DNA of 64,000 bases, from assembly GCF_030406665.1 (NCBI RefSeq), contig NZ_CP129121.1, forward strand, positions 3,410,001 through 3,474,000, written 5' to 3'. The notes beneath the pieces are model-generated. The model had not been told where the DNA came from, did not search any database, and was given only the letters and a program-made list of their open reading frames with translations. Positions 43,654-52,486 of this stretch are shown here, piece after piece (the stretch's first letter is position 1; each line of letters starts with the position of its first letter). The position numbers were made by a program, and so were the translations under genes. The DNA is from Halomonas halophila (GTDB lineage Bacteria; Pseudomonadota; Gammaproteobacteria; Pseudomonadales; Halomonadaceae).

Positions 43654-44061
43654 TCAGCCCTCGCCCAGGGTCAGGGTCTTGAGCATCAACTGCTTGTTGG
43701 TGTTCATGACCTCGACGTTGGCCTGATAGGAACGGGAGGCGGAGATCATGTTGGCCATCTCCGCCACGGGATCGACGTTGGGCAGGCTCACGTAGCCCTG
43801 CTCGTCGGCCAGCGGGTGCTCGGGGCGATACTCCCGGCGCAGCGGCGCCGGGTCCTCGACCACCTCGCGCACCCCGACGCCACCCACGCCACGGCGCGAG
43901 GCGGCTTGGCTCTCGAACATCACCTGCTTGGCGCGATAGGCCTCGCCGTCGGGGCCGGCCACGCTGTCGGCGTTGGCCAGGTTGCTGGCGGTGACGTTCA
44001 TGCGCTGCGACTGGGCGCTCATCGCCGAGCCGGAGATATCGAACACGGAAAACATCGACAT
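43654..44061 (-). CDS. flgC: Flagellar proximal rod protein FlgC
   Basis: A 135-residue rod protein: MSMFSVFDISGSAMSAQSQRMNVTASNLANADS in part, and C-terminal MISASRSYQANVEVMNTNKQLMLKTL in part. Normal length; 11 bases after flgB. Confidence 0.96.
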   Translation of the reverse strand: MSMFSVFDISGSAMSAQSQRMNVTASNLANADSVAGPDGEAYRAKQVMFESQAASRRGVGGVGVREVVEDPAPLRREYRPEHPLADEQGYVSLPNVDPVAEMANMISASRSYQANVEVMNTNKQLMLKTLTLGEG

Positions 44062-44072
44062 GCCACCGCTCC

Positions 44073-44489
44073 TTATTCGGGTTGCATGGCCTTCTTGAGG
44101 CCCTGGATACGACTGTTGAGGAGCGTCAGCGAGGCCTGATAGCGCACCGAGTTGTCCGCGAAGGCGGTGCGCTCGCGGTCCATATCGACGGTGTTGCCAT
44201 CGAGGCTCGGCTGGTCCGGCACCCGATAGAGCAGCTCCCCGCGCGGCGACGGCATGCCCTGGCCGGCCAGATGGCCGCCGTCGGTGCGCGCGAGCGACAG
44301 CCCGCCGCCCGCACCGGCACCGCCCTGACGGGTCGCCTTGGCCAGTTCGGCACCGAAGTCCATGTCGCGGGCCTTGTAGCCCGGGGTATCGGCGTTGGCG
44401 ATGTTGCTGGCCAGCACCTTCTGTCGCTCATGGCGCAGGCTCAGGGCCTGCTGGGAGAAGTTGAGGGAGGCTTCGAGCTGATCGATCAT
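44073..44489 (-). CDS. flgB: Flagellar proximal rod protein FlgB
   Basis: A 138-residue rod protein, first gene of the flgBCDEFGHIJ operon. HERQKVLASNIANADTPGYKARDMDF in part and C-terminal RYQASLTLLNSRIQGLKKAM in part are typical. The start at 44489 (MIDQLEASL) has CGGAG upstream; 16 extra codons of open frame upstream are discounted. Divergent from flgA with 159 bases between; no sigma-28 or sigma-54 site seen there. Confidence 0.95.
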   Translation of the reverse strand: MIDQLEASLNFSQQALSLRHERQKVLASNIANADTPGYKARDMDFGAELAKATRQGGAGAGGGLSLARTDGGHLAGQGMPSPRGELLYRVPDQPSLDGNTVDMDRERTAFADNSVRYQASLTLLNSRIQGLKKAMQPE

Positions 44490-44648
44490 CCGGCACGCTC
44501 CGGAAAAGGAAATTCGTCGACGATGGAGAATAGCCACGGTGCTGTCAGCCCAAAGGATCGAACAGCCTTCGATAGCCGGGCCATTTCACGGCATCCCCCG
44601 TCGAAGCGAGCGCTAGACTGCCGTCAGGAACTTCCTCCGAGCGTGCCC

Positions 44649-45329
44649 ATGTCCCGATTGATCCGCCGCTGCCTGCTACCGCTGTTGCTGCTGGCCGCCC
44701 TTCCGGCGTCGGCGGAGGACACGGCGATGCTCGACGCCGTGCGCGCCTTCCTGACCGCCGAGGCCGCTCCGCTGGGCGACGAGGTCAGCGTGACGCTCTA
44801 TCCGCCCGCCGCGCACTTCCCGACCTGCCATCAGCCGACCCCCTTCCTGAGGGACACGTCTCGCGCGCCGCTGGGGCGGCTGTCGGTGGGCGTACGCTGC
44901 TCGGGCGAAGACCGCCGGACGCGCTACCTGCAGGCCGAGGTCAGCGTGATCGGCCGCTATCCGGTCACGGCGCATGCCATCGAGGCCGGCACGCGGCTGA
45001 CGCGCGACGATCTGGAGGAACGGCGGGGAGAGCTCGATCGGCTGCCCAGGCGGGCGCTGCGATCCGTCGAGGCGATCGTCGGCCAGGAGGCGCGCCGCTC
45101 GCTGGCGGCGGGTCGTGCGATCCAGTCCCACCAGGTGCGGGCACCACGGCTGGTCGAGCGCGGCGCGAGCGTGATCCTGGAGGCCGGCGGCCAGGGCTTT
45201 CGCGTCACCCGCCAGGCCGAGGCGCTCGGTGCCGGCGGTCGCGGGGAGCGTATCCGAGTGCGGCTGGACGACCGCCGCATCCTCGAGGGGCGCATCATCG
45301 GTCGCAACCGGCTGGCCGTGGAGGGCTGA
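44649..45329 (+). CDS. flgA: Flagellar P-ring chaperone FlgA
   Basis: A 226-residue periplasmic chaperone for FlgI. A signal peptide (residues about 1-22, ending PASAED) is followed by the FlgA/SAF domain (VTAHAIEAGTRLTRDDLEERRGEL, RSLAAGRAIQSHQVRAP, both in part) and the C-terminal GERIRVR...RILEGRIIGRN. Divergent from flgB as in enterics; flgM follows after 92 bases. Confidence 0.94.
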   Translation: MSRLIRRCLLPLLLLAALPASAEDTAMLDAVRAFLTAEAAPLGDEVSVTLYPPAAHFPTCHQPTPFLRDTSRAPLGRLSVGVRCSGEDRRTRYLQAEVSVIGRYPVTAHAIEAGTRLTRDDLEERRGELDRLPRRALRSVEAIVGQEARRSLAAGRAIQSHQVRAPRLVERGASVILEAGGQGFRVTRQAEALGAGGRGERIRVRLDDRRILEGRIIGRNRLAVEG

Positions 45330-45360
45330 CCCGGACTGGCCGTTACCCCCGGCCGGGCAT

Positions 45361-45387
45361 TAAAGTGTCGGCTTCGAGTGCCGATAG
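45361..45387 (+). promoter_or_regulatory. FliA (sigma-28) promoter of flgMN
   Basis: TAAAGTGT (45361-45368), 11 bases, GCCGATAG (45380-45387): 7 of 8 at -35 and 7 of 8 at -10 to the FliA consensus with exact spacing. Start expected near 45394, about 28 bases before the flgM GTG. This gives the usual feedback of FliA on its own anti-sigma factor. Confidence 0.9.
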
Positions 45388-45421
45388 CTCGAATAACGCA
45401 CCGCTCACGAGGCCTTTCACC

Positions 45422-45712
45422 GTGAAAGTCGACAATCACCATCCCCTGCGCCCCGGACAGGTCGAGTCACGCGACACGACGCGCCAGACCCGGGAAACGC
45501 CCGCGGCGGGGCAGGACGCCCCGGAACCGGCCACCTCGACGCACCTGCGCCAGGGCGCCACCGACCCGAGCCGTGACATCGACGCCGCCCGGGTCAACGA
45601 GCTGCGCGAAGCCATTCGCGACGGCCAGCTGGAGATCAAGCCGGAGCGCATCGCCGATGGCCTGATCGCCAGCGTGCAGAATCTGCTGGCCGACGAGGGC
45701 GAGACTCAGTGA
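45422..45712 (+). CDS. flgM: Anti-sigma-28 factor FlgM
   Basis: A 96-residue anti-sigma factor that holds FliA until the hook is finished and FlgM is exported. The disordered N-terminal half is polar; the C-terminal FliA-binding helices ARVNELREAIRDGQLEI and RIADGLIASVQNLL (both in part) are typical. The GTG at 45422 is chosen: GAGG precedes it, and an upstream in-frame ATG (45365) lies inside the FliA promoter. Overlaps flgN. Confidence 0.92.
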   Translation: MKVDNHHPLRPGQVESRDTTRQTRETPAAGQDAPEPATSTHLRQGATDPSRDIDAARVNELREAIRDGQLEIKPERIADGLIASVQNLLADEGETQ

Positions 45713-46158
45713 GCCTGCAGCGACTCCTCGACGGCCAGGCCGAACGCCTGGCACGCCTGGGGCGGCTGCTCGAGGAAGAGCAGGGCCTGCTGGTGGCCGG
45801 CGAGATCGACGGCCGGCGCCTCAATGCCCTGGCCGAGGAAAAGACCGCCGTCCAGCAGGACCTGGAGGAGACCGAGCAAACCCGCGCCCGGGTCCAGCGC
45901 CAACTGGGCTACGCCGAGGGCACCGAGGGCGCCCGCCAGGCCGCCGCCGACGCCGGCTGTCTCGACGGCTGGCAGGCCATGCTGAACCAGGCACGCCACA
46001 TCGCCCGGCTCAACGAGCGCAACGGACGTCTGCTGGAACTGCGCATGCGCCACAACCAGCAGATGCTCGACACCATCCACCGCCTCGCCGACCCCGACAC
46101 CTACTCCGCCGACGGCCGCACCGGCCTCCAGTCGCGCCGCCTCGACGCCCGGGCCTGA
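45709..46158 (+). CDS. flgN: Flagellar export chaperone FlgN
   Basis: A 149-residue helical chaperone for FlgK and FlgL. Long amphipathic helices (LLEEEQGLLVAGEIDGRRLNALAEEK in part; LNERNGRLLELRMRHNQQML in part) match the family. Begins with GTG at 45709, overlapping the flgM stop codon. Its stop lies in a hairpin shared with the convergent EAL gene. Confidence 0.9.
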   Translation: MSLQRLLDGQAERLARLGRLLEEEQGLLVAGEIDGRRLNALAEEKTAVQQDLEETEQTRARVQRQLGYAEGTEGARQAAADAGCLDGWQAMLNQARHIARLNERNGRLLELRMRHNQQMLDTIHRLADPDTYSADGRTGLQSRRLDARA

Positions 46159-46180
46159 AACGAGCCGTTCGTCTCAGGCC
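46152..46180. terminator. Hairpin covering both stop codons of flgN and the EAL gene
   Basis: A 12-base stem with one mismatch: bases 46152-46163 pair with 46169-46180 around a 5-base loop. The stop codons of flgN (46156-46158) and of the convergent gene (46174-46176) are both inside. No T run on either side, so it may be a processing or termination structure. Confidence 0.4.
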
Positions 46181-47889
46181 GTCGTCGGGCGCGCCTCCCA
46201 CCAACCCGCCAGGTCGGCCGGCGCCTGGGGCGTGCCCAGCAGGTTACCTTGCCCCAGCGATACCCCCAGCGCACGCGCGGCCTCCAGCTGGGCCAGTGTC
46301 TCGATGCCGATCAGCACGACCTCCACACCGAGTGCCTGAAAGCAGCGCAGCAAGGCCTCGAGCACGCCACCCCGCTCCAGCGAGTCGATCATCCTGGGAT
46401 TCAGCTTGATCCGCGATATCGGCAGCGTCGACAGACGCGGTAAATCCAGCGGCGCGGCGCCGATATCGTTGGCCACCAGGCCGACGCCGAGACGTTCCAG
46501 ACGCCGCAGCAGATGGGTCTGGCTGGCGGCATGCTCGATCAGCCCCTGCTGCCCCAGCTCGAGGGACAGCCAGCCACGCTCCAGCCCCTGCTGCCTGAGG
46601 AAGAGATCCAGCGGACGACGATCGAACACCGCCTGATCGAGCAGGTCGTCGTCGACGTTCACCGCGACGTCGAGCTCGGCCAGCGGCGAGCCCTCGGCCT
46701 GCCAGGCGGCATGCTGGGCGATCACCGTGGCGATCACCCAACGATCCAGACGCACCTGTTCGCCCAGTTCGTTCACCACCGGCAGGAAATCGGCAGGCAA
46801 CAGCGGCCCCAGGGTCGGATGATGCCAGCGCAGCAGCGCCTCCAGCCCCAGGCAGCGACCGCTGTCCAGTGCGATCAGCGGCTGGTAGAGCAGTCGGAAA
46901 TGCGCTTCCGGATTCAGCAGCGCGTCCTGCAGCCGCTGACGAAACGCCAGCTGCGCGTCCAGGTGGTGGCGCAGGGCTTCATCGAAGAAGGCGTGCCCCG
47001 AGGGCCCGGCACGTTCCAGCGCCGTCTCGGCACTGCTCAACAGCTGCGAGGGCAGCTCCCCGTCCTCGGGATAGATGGCGACCCCGGCGGAGAGGGTCAG
47101 CAGGGTCGGGTGCGTCTCCTGGCGGAAGGGCGGCTCCATGGCCTCGAGGCAGCGCATCACCGTGGCCTGGAGCCCGCCGGGCGTGAGCGGCGGCTCGATC
47201 AGCACGCCCCAGCAGCCGGGCCGCAGCTTGACGAGGCTGTCCTCGCGGCGCAGGGTGCGGGCGAGACGCTGCTCGACACGACCGGCCAGCGCCTCGAACG
47301 CCGCAGCGCCCAGCGTCTCGCGCAGCGCCGCATGGCCGTCGAGCCGCAGCATGATCAGCCCGACACACCCTTCGGTGCGATCGGCACGCTCCAGGGCATG
47401 CTCCAGGCGGTCCTCGAACAGCCAGACGTTCGGCAGGCGCACGGGCAGCCTCTGCCAGGCGCCGGGCTCCAGGGCGGCGGAGGATTCCCCGGGGTCGATG
47501 ACGCTCAGCAGGCGCAGCCGATCGCCCTGCTCCCGCTCCACCGGGGTCGCGCTCACCAGCACCAGATGGCCATCGTCCTGGGGATCGGCGGCGAGGCGCG
47601 CCGGCTCCCAGCCCTCTTCCAGCGCAACCCATTCGTCATGACGGTCGTGCAGGAAACCGGAGTAGCGGATCAGGCCATCGACCGGACGCCCCATCAGCTC
47701 TTCTTCGTCGAGCTCGAGCAACGCCCGGAAACCGGCGTTGGCCCACCGGACCCGGCCCGCGTCATCCACCAGCACCAGCCCGAACGGCGCCTGCTCGACG
47801 ACCAGACGCGACAGGGGAGCGGGCAGAGACTGCACCCGTGTCTGCTTGCCGTTGCCCTGTGTATTTTCCCCGCCACCGTCGCCCGCCAT
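46174..47889 (-). CDS. PAS-GGDEF-EAL protein with both catalytic domains degenerate
   Basis: A 571-residue cytoplasmic protein: PAS (about 25-125), a GGDEF-like domain where the motif is RPGCW near residue 223, and an EAL-like domain (about 320-571). In the EAL part the motif EALLRWH is kept, but DDFG is NDIG (first metal Asp lost), ELTES is ELGQQ, KID is KLN, and AEGVET is LIGIET (Glu lost). It is therefore probably a non-catalytic c-di-GMP or protein-binding regulator. The start at 47889 is preferred (GGGACGGG upstream); an ATG at 47961 is possible. It converges with flgN, so a flagellar role is plausible. Confidence 0.85.
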   Translation of the reverse strand: MAGDGGGENTQGNGKQTRVQSLPAPLSRLVVEQAPFGLVLVDDAGRVRWANAGFRALLELDEEELMGRPVDGLIRYSGFLHDRHDEWVALEEGWEPARLAADPQDDGHLVLVSATPVEREQGDRLRLLSVIDPGESSAALEPGAWQRLPVRLPNVWLFEDRLEHALERADRTEGCVGLIMLRLDGHAALRETLGAAAFEALAGRVEQRLARTLRREDSLVKLRPGCWGVLIEPPLTPGGLQATVMRCLEAMEPPFRQETHPTLLTLSAGVAIYPEDGELPSQLLSSAETALERAGPSGHAFFDEALRHHLDAQLAFRQRLQDALLNPEAHFRLLYQPLIALDSGRCLGLEALLRWHHPTLGPLLPADFLPVVNELGEQVRLDRWVIATVIAQHAAWQAEGSPLAELDVAVNVDDDLLDQAVFDRRPLDLFLRQQGLERGWLSLELGQQGLIEHAASQTHLLRRLERLGVGLVANDIGAAPLDLPRLSTLPISRIKLNPRMIDSLERGGVLEALLRCFQALGVEVVLIGIETLAQLEAARALGVSLGQGNLLGTPQAPADLAGWWEARPTTA

Positions 47890-48253
47890 CGCGCCCGTCC
47901 CGTAAGTATCTATTTGCGTCACGCCATCGGATGTCGGCCGTGGCCGGGCGTTCTTGAGCATTTCATCGGCGCAGACCACCGTATCGCGGCACTCCTGGGC
48001 TCGCCCGAGAGCCCTCGACGCTTCCAGTCTCCAGTGTAACAACGGTTCGTGACCTGATCGTCGCGAAAAGCACCGCGAAATGCCGACATCTTGGCGATAT
48101 CTCAAGAAATGAGACGCCTTCTCGCTGCGTGTCGAGCGACCGGCGCCACCCGGCACGCCAGCGTCGCGCCCTCCCCCCGTGAGCGCACACCGCTTGCCTT
48201 CGACAGACCGCTTCCCCAGACTCGTTCCCCTTGCCATCACCGCGGTTCATGCA

Positions 48254-50347
48254 ATGAGCGCCTCCTACAACCTCACCCTGGTCGCCCTCTCCTTCGGTGT
48301 CGCCGCCATCGCCTCGCTGACCGCCCTCGATCTGGCCGGCCGTGTCCGCGCCAGCACCGGCGCCCTCGGCCATGCCTGGCTGGCCGGTGGCGCCTTCGCC
48401 ATGGGCACCGGCATCTGGGCGATGCACTTCATCGGCATGCTGGCCATGGAGATGGCCGCGACGGTGGGCTACGACGTCCCCATGACCGTACTCTCGCTGA
48501 TGGCGGCGATTCTCTCCGCCGCACTCGCCCTGGGCGTCGTCCATACCGGCCGGCTGAGTCGCCGACGCCTGGGTCTCGGTGCCCTGGTCATGGGACTCGG
48601 CATCTGCCTGATGCACTACCTGGGCATGGAGGCCATGGAGATCCAGGGAGCGCTGCGCTATCGGCCGACCCTGTTCCTGCTCTCGCTGGCCATCGCCGTG
48701 TCGGCGGCGGGCCTGGCCCTGTGGCTCGCCTTCCACCTCAACCCGGCCGCCGACCGGCAGCCGCCGCTCTGGCAGAAGGGCCTGGCCGCGCTGGTCATGG
48801 CCGTGGGTATTTCCGGCATGCACTACACCGGCATGGCGGCGGCCCTTTATCCCGAGGGCGGCATGCCGACGGCGAGCGGCGGCCTGTCGCCCCACCAGCT
48901 CGCCGTCACCGTGGCCCTGGTGTCGACCTGCATCATGGTATCCGCGCTGCTGATCTCGCTGTTCGACGCTCACCTGTCATCGCGCAACGCCCGGCTCGCC
49001 GCCTCGCTGCGCGAGGCCAACCGGGAACTCAAGGGCATGGTCTATCGCGATGCGCTGACCCAGCTGCCCAACCGGCTGCTGCTCGAGGAGCGCCTGGACG
49101 CCCTGCTCACCGCCCCGCCTTCGATGTTCGCGGTGTTCTTCGTCGACCTCGACCGCTTCAAGCAGATCAACGACTCGCTGGGTCACCATGTCGGCGACGC
49201 GCTGATCCAGCAGGCGGCCAGCCGACTGCAGGCCGCGGTGCGCGACATCGACACCGTGGCCCGGGTCGGCGGCGACGAGTTCATGGTGCTGCTGGAGAGC
49301 GAAGTGACACCTGACGTGGCCGCCGCCCTGGCCCGACGCCTGGTCAGCACCCTGGACAAGCCCTTCCAGATCGAGCACAGCGTGGTGAAGGCCTCGACCA
49401 GCGTCGGCATCAGCCTCTATCCCGACCATGGCGGCGACAAGCACGCGCTGATGATCCACGCCGACGCGGCCATGTACGACGCCAAGCAGAGGGGCCGCAA
49501 CACCTTCCAGTTCTTCGAGCCGGACATGACCTCGCACGCCGAGCGGCGCAGCCACCTGGAACGTCGGCTGCGCCGAGCGATCGAGGAAGGCGACCTGAGC
49601 CTGGCCTATCAGCCCAAGGTCGATGTCGACTCGGGCCGCATCACCGGCGTGGAGGCGCTGCTGCGCTGGCACGATGCGGAACTCGGCACGGTGACACCCG
49701 ACGAGATCATACCGCTGGCCGAGGATACCGGGCTGATCCAGCCGCTCGGCGAATGGGTGCTGCGCACCGCCTGTCGCTACGCCCGGAAGTGGGCCGACGA
49801 GCACGGCCAGGCCCTCGACATGGCGGTCAATATCTCCGCCGTGCAGCTCAACGACCGCCACTTCGTCGACAGGGTCAAGCGCGTGCTGGCTGACACGGGC
49901 CTGCCCCCTTGCCACCTCGAACTCGAACTGACCGAGAGCACGCTGATCCGGGATCCCGACCACGCCCTGGAGGTCCTCAACGCGCTGCGCGAGCTGGGCG
50001 TGATGCTGTCCATCGACGACTTCGGCACCGGCTATTCGAACATGGCCCAGCTGCGTCGCTTCCCCATCGATCGCCTGAAGATCGACCGCACCTTCCTGGC
50101 CGAGGCGGTCACCAACCCACAGGACATGGCGATCGTGACCGCCGTGATCGCCCTGGCCCGCAGCCTCGACCTGCGAGTGGTCGCCGAGGGCATCGAGAGC
50201 GAGGAGCAGCTGGCGCTCATCCGCCGGCTGCAGAGCCACGAGTACCAGGGATTCCTGTGCAGCCAGGCCTTGCCGGGCGATGCGCTCGAGTCCTTCCTCG
50301 CCGACCGCCCGCAGTTCGACGAGCCTCGGCCGGCCACCTCGGCCTGA
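48254..50347 (+). CDS. MHYT-GGDEF-EAL c-di-GMP protein (MucR-like)
   Basis: A 697-residue inner-membrane protein. Seven hydrophobic segments form an MHYT sensor with three motif copies (MHFIGM near 57, MHYLGM near 123, MHYTGM near 193), thought to bind a metal and sense gas. GGDEF is intact (GGDEF near 339), as is EAL (EALLRWH near 467; ELTES, IDDFGTGYSN, LKIDRTF, AEGIES). The layout matches MucR/YkoW-type proteins. The ATG at 48254 fits the family start; a GTG at 48179 is also in frame, and neither has a strong ribosome site. Confidence 0.9.
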   Translation: MSASYNLTLVALSFGVAAIASLTALDLAGRVRASTGALGHAWLAGGAFAMGTGIWAMHFIGMLAMEMAATVGYDVPMTVLSLMAAILSAALALGVVHTGRLSRRRLGLGALVMGLGICLMHYLGMEAMEIQGALRYRPTLFLLSLAIAVSAAGLALWLAFHLNPAADRQPPLWQKGLAALVMAVGISGMHYTGMAAALYPEGGMPTASGGLSPHQLAVTVALVSTCIMVSALLISLFDAHLSSRNARLAASLREANRELKGMVYRDALTQLPNRLLLEERLDALLTAPPSMFAVFFVDLDRFKQINDSLGHHVGDALIQQAASRLQAAVRDIDTVARVGGDEFMVLLESEVTPDVAAALARRLVSTLDKPFQIEHSVVKASTSVGISLYPDHGGDKHALMIHADAAMYDAKQRGRNTFQFFEPDMTSHAERRSHLERRLRRAIEEGDLSLAYQPKVDVDSGRITGVEALLRWHDAELGTVTPDEIIPLAEDTGLIQPLGEWVLRTACRYARKWADEHGQALDMAVNISAVQLNDRHFVDRVKRVLADTGLPPCHLELELTESTLIRDPDHALEVLNALRELGVMLSIDDFGTGYSNMAQLRRFPIDRLKIDRTFLAEAVTNPQDMAIVTAVIALARSLDLRVVAEGIESEEQLALIRRLQSHEYQGFLCSQALPGDALESFLADRPQFDEPRPATSA

Positions 50348-50356
50348 ATCGCCGCT

Positions 50357-51103
50357 CTACCCCAGCGCCTTGACGATCAGCTGCACGCCGACGAGCGCCA
50401 TGGCCAATACCACCAGCCGGTAGAAGAGCCGCTCGTCGACCCGATGCTGCAGCCACAGGCCGCTGCGAACCCCGGCCCAGGCCACCGGCACCAGCAGCAG
50501 CGAGGCGCCGATGCTGGTCAGGTTGATCTCGCCGAGCACCAGATAGGGCGGCAGCTTCATCAGGTTGACGGCGGCAAACGCCAGGGTGGTGGTGGCGATG
50601 AAGGTCATCTTGGGCAGATGGCGCGGCACCAGATAGAGGTTCATCGGCGGCGCCCCGGCATGGGCGATGAAGCTGGTGATGCCGGTGGCGATCGCCGCCG
50701 GCCAGGCCCAGAAGGCGCGGATCGGCCGCGACGCGGCGGGCCTGGCGACCATGTAGGCGACGAACAGCAGCGAGATCACGCCGAGCAGCAGGCGCACGTG
50801 ATCCTCGTCCAGTCGCCCCGCCACCAGGGTCGCCGCCGCCACGCCGATGGCGAGCCCCGGCAGCAGCCGCATGACCTCGGCCATGTCCCGGTGTCGCCAC
50901 CAGGCCTTCACCGCCAGCGCATCCATCACCAGCAGCAGCGGCAGCAGCAATCCCGCCGCCTCGATGGGGCCGATGGCCAGCGCCATCAGTGGCACCGAGA
51001 GGGTGCCGAAGCCGCCGGCGAACCCGCCCTTGGACACGCCGGTGAGATAAGTGGAAAGCACGATCAGCGTCCAGGCGAGCCAGGAGTAGTCGGGCAGGGT
51101 CAT
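50357..51103 (-). CDS. TauE/SafE family anion exporter
   Basis: A 248-residue inner-membrane protein with about eight hydrophobic segments and the two family repeats (TGVSKGGFAGGFGTLSVPLMAL near 27 in part; ATGITSFIAHAGAPPMNLYLVP near 145 in part). The family moves sulfite, sulfonates or other organic anions; the substrate here is unknown. The ATG at 51103 has AAGGA upstream. It converges with the MHYT gene, 9 bases apart. Confidence 0.85.
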   Translation of the reverse strand: MTLPDYSWLAWTLIVLSTYLTGVSKGGFAGGFGTLSVPLMALAIGPIEAAGLLLPLLLVMDALAVKAWWRHRDMAEVMRLLPGLAIGVAAATLVAGRLDEDHVRLLLGVISLLFVAYMVARPAASRPIRAFWAWPAAIATGITSFIAHAGAPPMNLYLVPRHLPKMTFIATTTLAFAAVNLMKLPPYLVLGEINLTSIGASLLLVPVAWAGVRSGLWLQHRVDERLFYRLVVLAMALVGVQLIVKALG

Positions 51104-51267
51104 GTGCGCATCCTTGTGCCCCGCCGTTTGCGGGTTACCGTTGCAGTGAGCCTGGCGGAGAGCATACCGGGGCAAACAGGCATCTTTCACCTCGCGCGGC
51201 AGGCAAAGGGGGATGTGGATAACGAGGCGCTGTGGAAAACTGTGAGGAGTAGGGTGACGCAAACGAG

Positions 51268-51294
51268 AAAGGGCCCACGGATGACCGTGGGCCC
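51268..51294 (-). terminator. Terminator after tRNA-Arg
   Basis: Perfect 10-base stem GGGCCCACGG (51271-51280) / CCGTGGGCCC (51285-51294) with loop ATGA; on the minus strand it is followed by TTTCTCGTTT. It lies 14 bases past the tRNA 3' end. Confidence 0.85.
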
Positions 51295-51307
51295 TTCTGA
51301 TATCCTG

Positions 51308-51384
51308 TGGCGCGCCCTAAAGGATTCGAACCTTTGACCTTCGCCTCCGGAGGGCGACGCTCTATCCAGCTGAGCTAAGGGCGC
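51308..51384 (-). tRNA. tRNA-Arg (anticodon CCG)
   Basis: A 77-base cloverleaf on the minus strand. Acceptor stem GCGCCCT/AGGGCGC, D arm GCTC/GAGC, anticodon stem TCGCC/GGCGA with loop CTCCGGA (anticodon CCG, reading CGG), T arm with GTTCGAATC, discriminator G and an encoded CCA (51308-51310). Confidence 0.95.
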
Positions 51385-51503
51385 GCGAGGCCCGATGGCT
51401 ATCGCTATCAGGCGAGCGACATCCTACCGTGCCGCCCAGGCACTGTCCAGCCGCGATGCCCGAGTGCGGCCGGCCCTGTTCGCCGTACAGTTGACCGGCG
51501 ACA

Positions 51504-51532
51504 TTTTCCGGGCGGGGGACTGTCGCTATACT
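51504..51532 (+). promoter_or_regulatory. Probable sigma-70 promoter of the cytochrome c gene
   Basis: TTTTCC (51504-51509), 17 bases, TATACT (51527-51532; 5 of 6). Start of transcription would be near 51539, giving a leader of about 55 bases. Confidence 0.5.
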
Positions 51533-51593
51533 GCGCCCATCACGCCGCCGTCCGTGATCCGCCAACAAGACCGTCAATGAAGAGGTGGTGAGA

Positions 51594-52391
51594 GTGAATG
51601 CCAGCAAGCTGATACCGATGGGCCTGCTTTTCCTCGGCCTCATGGCCGCCTCCACGGCCCACGCCCAGCAAGAGGCGGATCACGAGGCCATCGCCGAGCG
51701 CCTGGCCCCGGTCGGACAACTGTGCCTGGAAGGCGAGGACTGCGGCACCGCCATGGCCTCGGCCAACGCCGGAGGCGCGAGCACCGCCGGCGACGCGATC
51801 GACGGCGAGGGCATCTACGGCAGCATCTGCATGGCCTGCCACGAAACCGGCGCCGCCGGCTCGCCGGTACGCGGCGACGAGGCCGCCTGGGCCGAGCGCA
51901 CCGAAAAGGGCTTCGCGACCCTGCTCGATCATGCCATCAACGGCTTCAACGCCATGCCGGCCCGCGGCGGCAACCCCAACCTCTCCGACGCGGAGGTCCG
52001 CGCCGCGGTCGCTCATCTGGTCGAGCCGGTGATGGACGTGCCGGCCACGGACGAATCCGCCGCCGATGCCGGCGACACCGCGGTCGCCGAGGGAGAGAGC
52101 ACCCCCACGGAAGAGACCACCGGCGACGACACCGCCGCGGCCGAGGGCGGTCCGGACGGCGAGGCGCTCTATGCCAGCGCGCCTTGTGCGGCCTGCCATG
52201 CCAGCGGCGTCGCCGGCGCCCCGGTACTCGGCGACGCCGAGGCCTGGGGGCCGCGCATCGACAAGGGCATCGAGACCCTCTACGCCAACGCCATCAACGG
52301 CATCGGCACCATGCCGCCCAAGGGCGGGGCCGGCCTGCCCGACGCGGAGATCAAGGCCATCGTCGACTACATGGTCAGCGAGGCACAGTAA
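51594..52391 (+). CDS. Dihaem c5-type cytochrome c
   Basis: A 265-residue exported cytochrome. A signal peptide (about 1-24, ending STAHAQ) is followed by a short linker region and two cytochrome c5-like domains, each with a haem motif: CMACH (Cys79) and CAACH (Cys198), and a likely Met ligand in NAMPARGG and GTMPPKGG. The domains are joined by an Ala/Glu/Thr-rich acidic linker (about 145-185). It probably carries electrons in the periplasm. The GTG at 51594 is chosen because GAGG lies 8 bases before it; GTGs at 51585 and 51588 are alternatives. Confidence 0.87.
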   Translation: MNASKLIPMGLLFLGLMAASTAHAQQEADHEAIAERLAPVGQLCLEGEDCGTAMASANAGGASTAGDAIDGEGIYGSICMACHETGAAGSPVRGDEAAWAERTEKGFATLLDHAINGFNAMPARGGNPNLSDAEVRAAVAHLVEPVMDVPATDESAADAGDTAVAEGESTPTEETTGDDTAAAEGGPDGEALYASAPCAACHASGVAGAPVLGDAEAWGPRIDKGIETLYANAINGIGTMPPKGGAGLPDAEIKAIVDYMVSEAQ

Positions 52392-52426
52392 CGCTCGCAC
52401 CAGTCCGGCGCCGCCGGAAACGCTGT

Positions 52427-52468
52427 CAACACAAAGCGGGGCGCCCAGTGGCGCCCCGCTTTGTGTTG
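52427..52468. terminator. Bidirectional terminator between cytochrome c and rep
   Basis: A perfect 19-base stem (52427-52445 with 52450-52468) around CAGT; A-rich outer bases on one side and T-rich on the other allow use by both convergent genes. Confidence 0.85.
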
Positions 52469-52486
52469 CGCTGGTCTCGAACGAGG

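Noticed and set aside
47890..48240. N-terminal extension of the PAS-GGDEF-EAL gene to 48240
   Set aside because: The added sequence has poor codon use, no domain and reaches into the divergent gene's upstream region.
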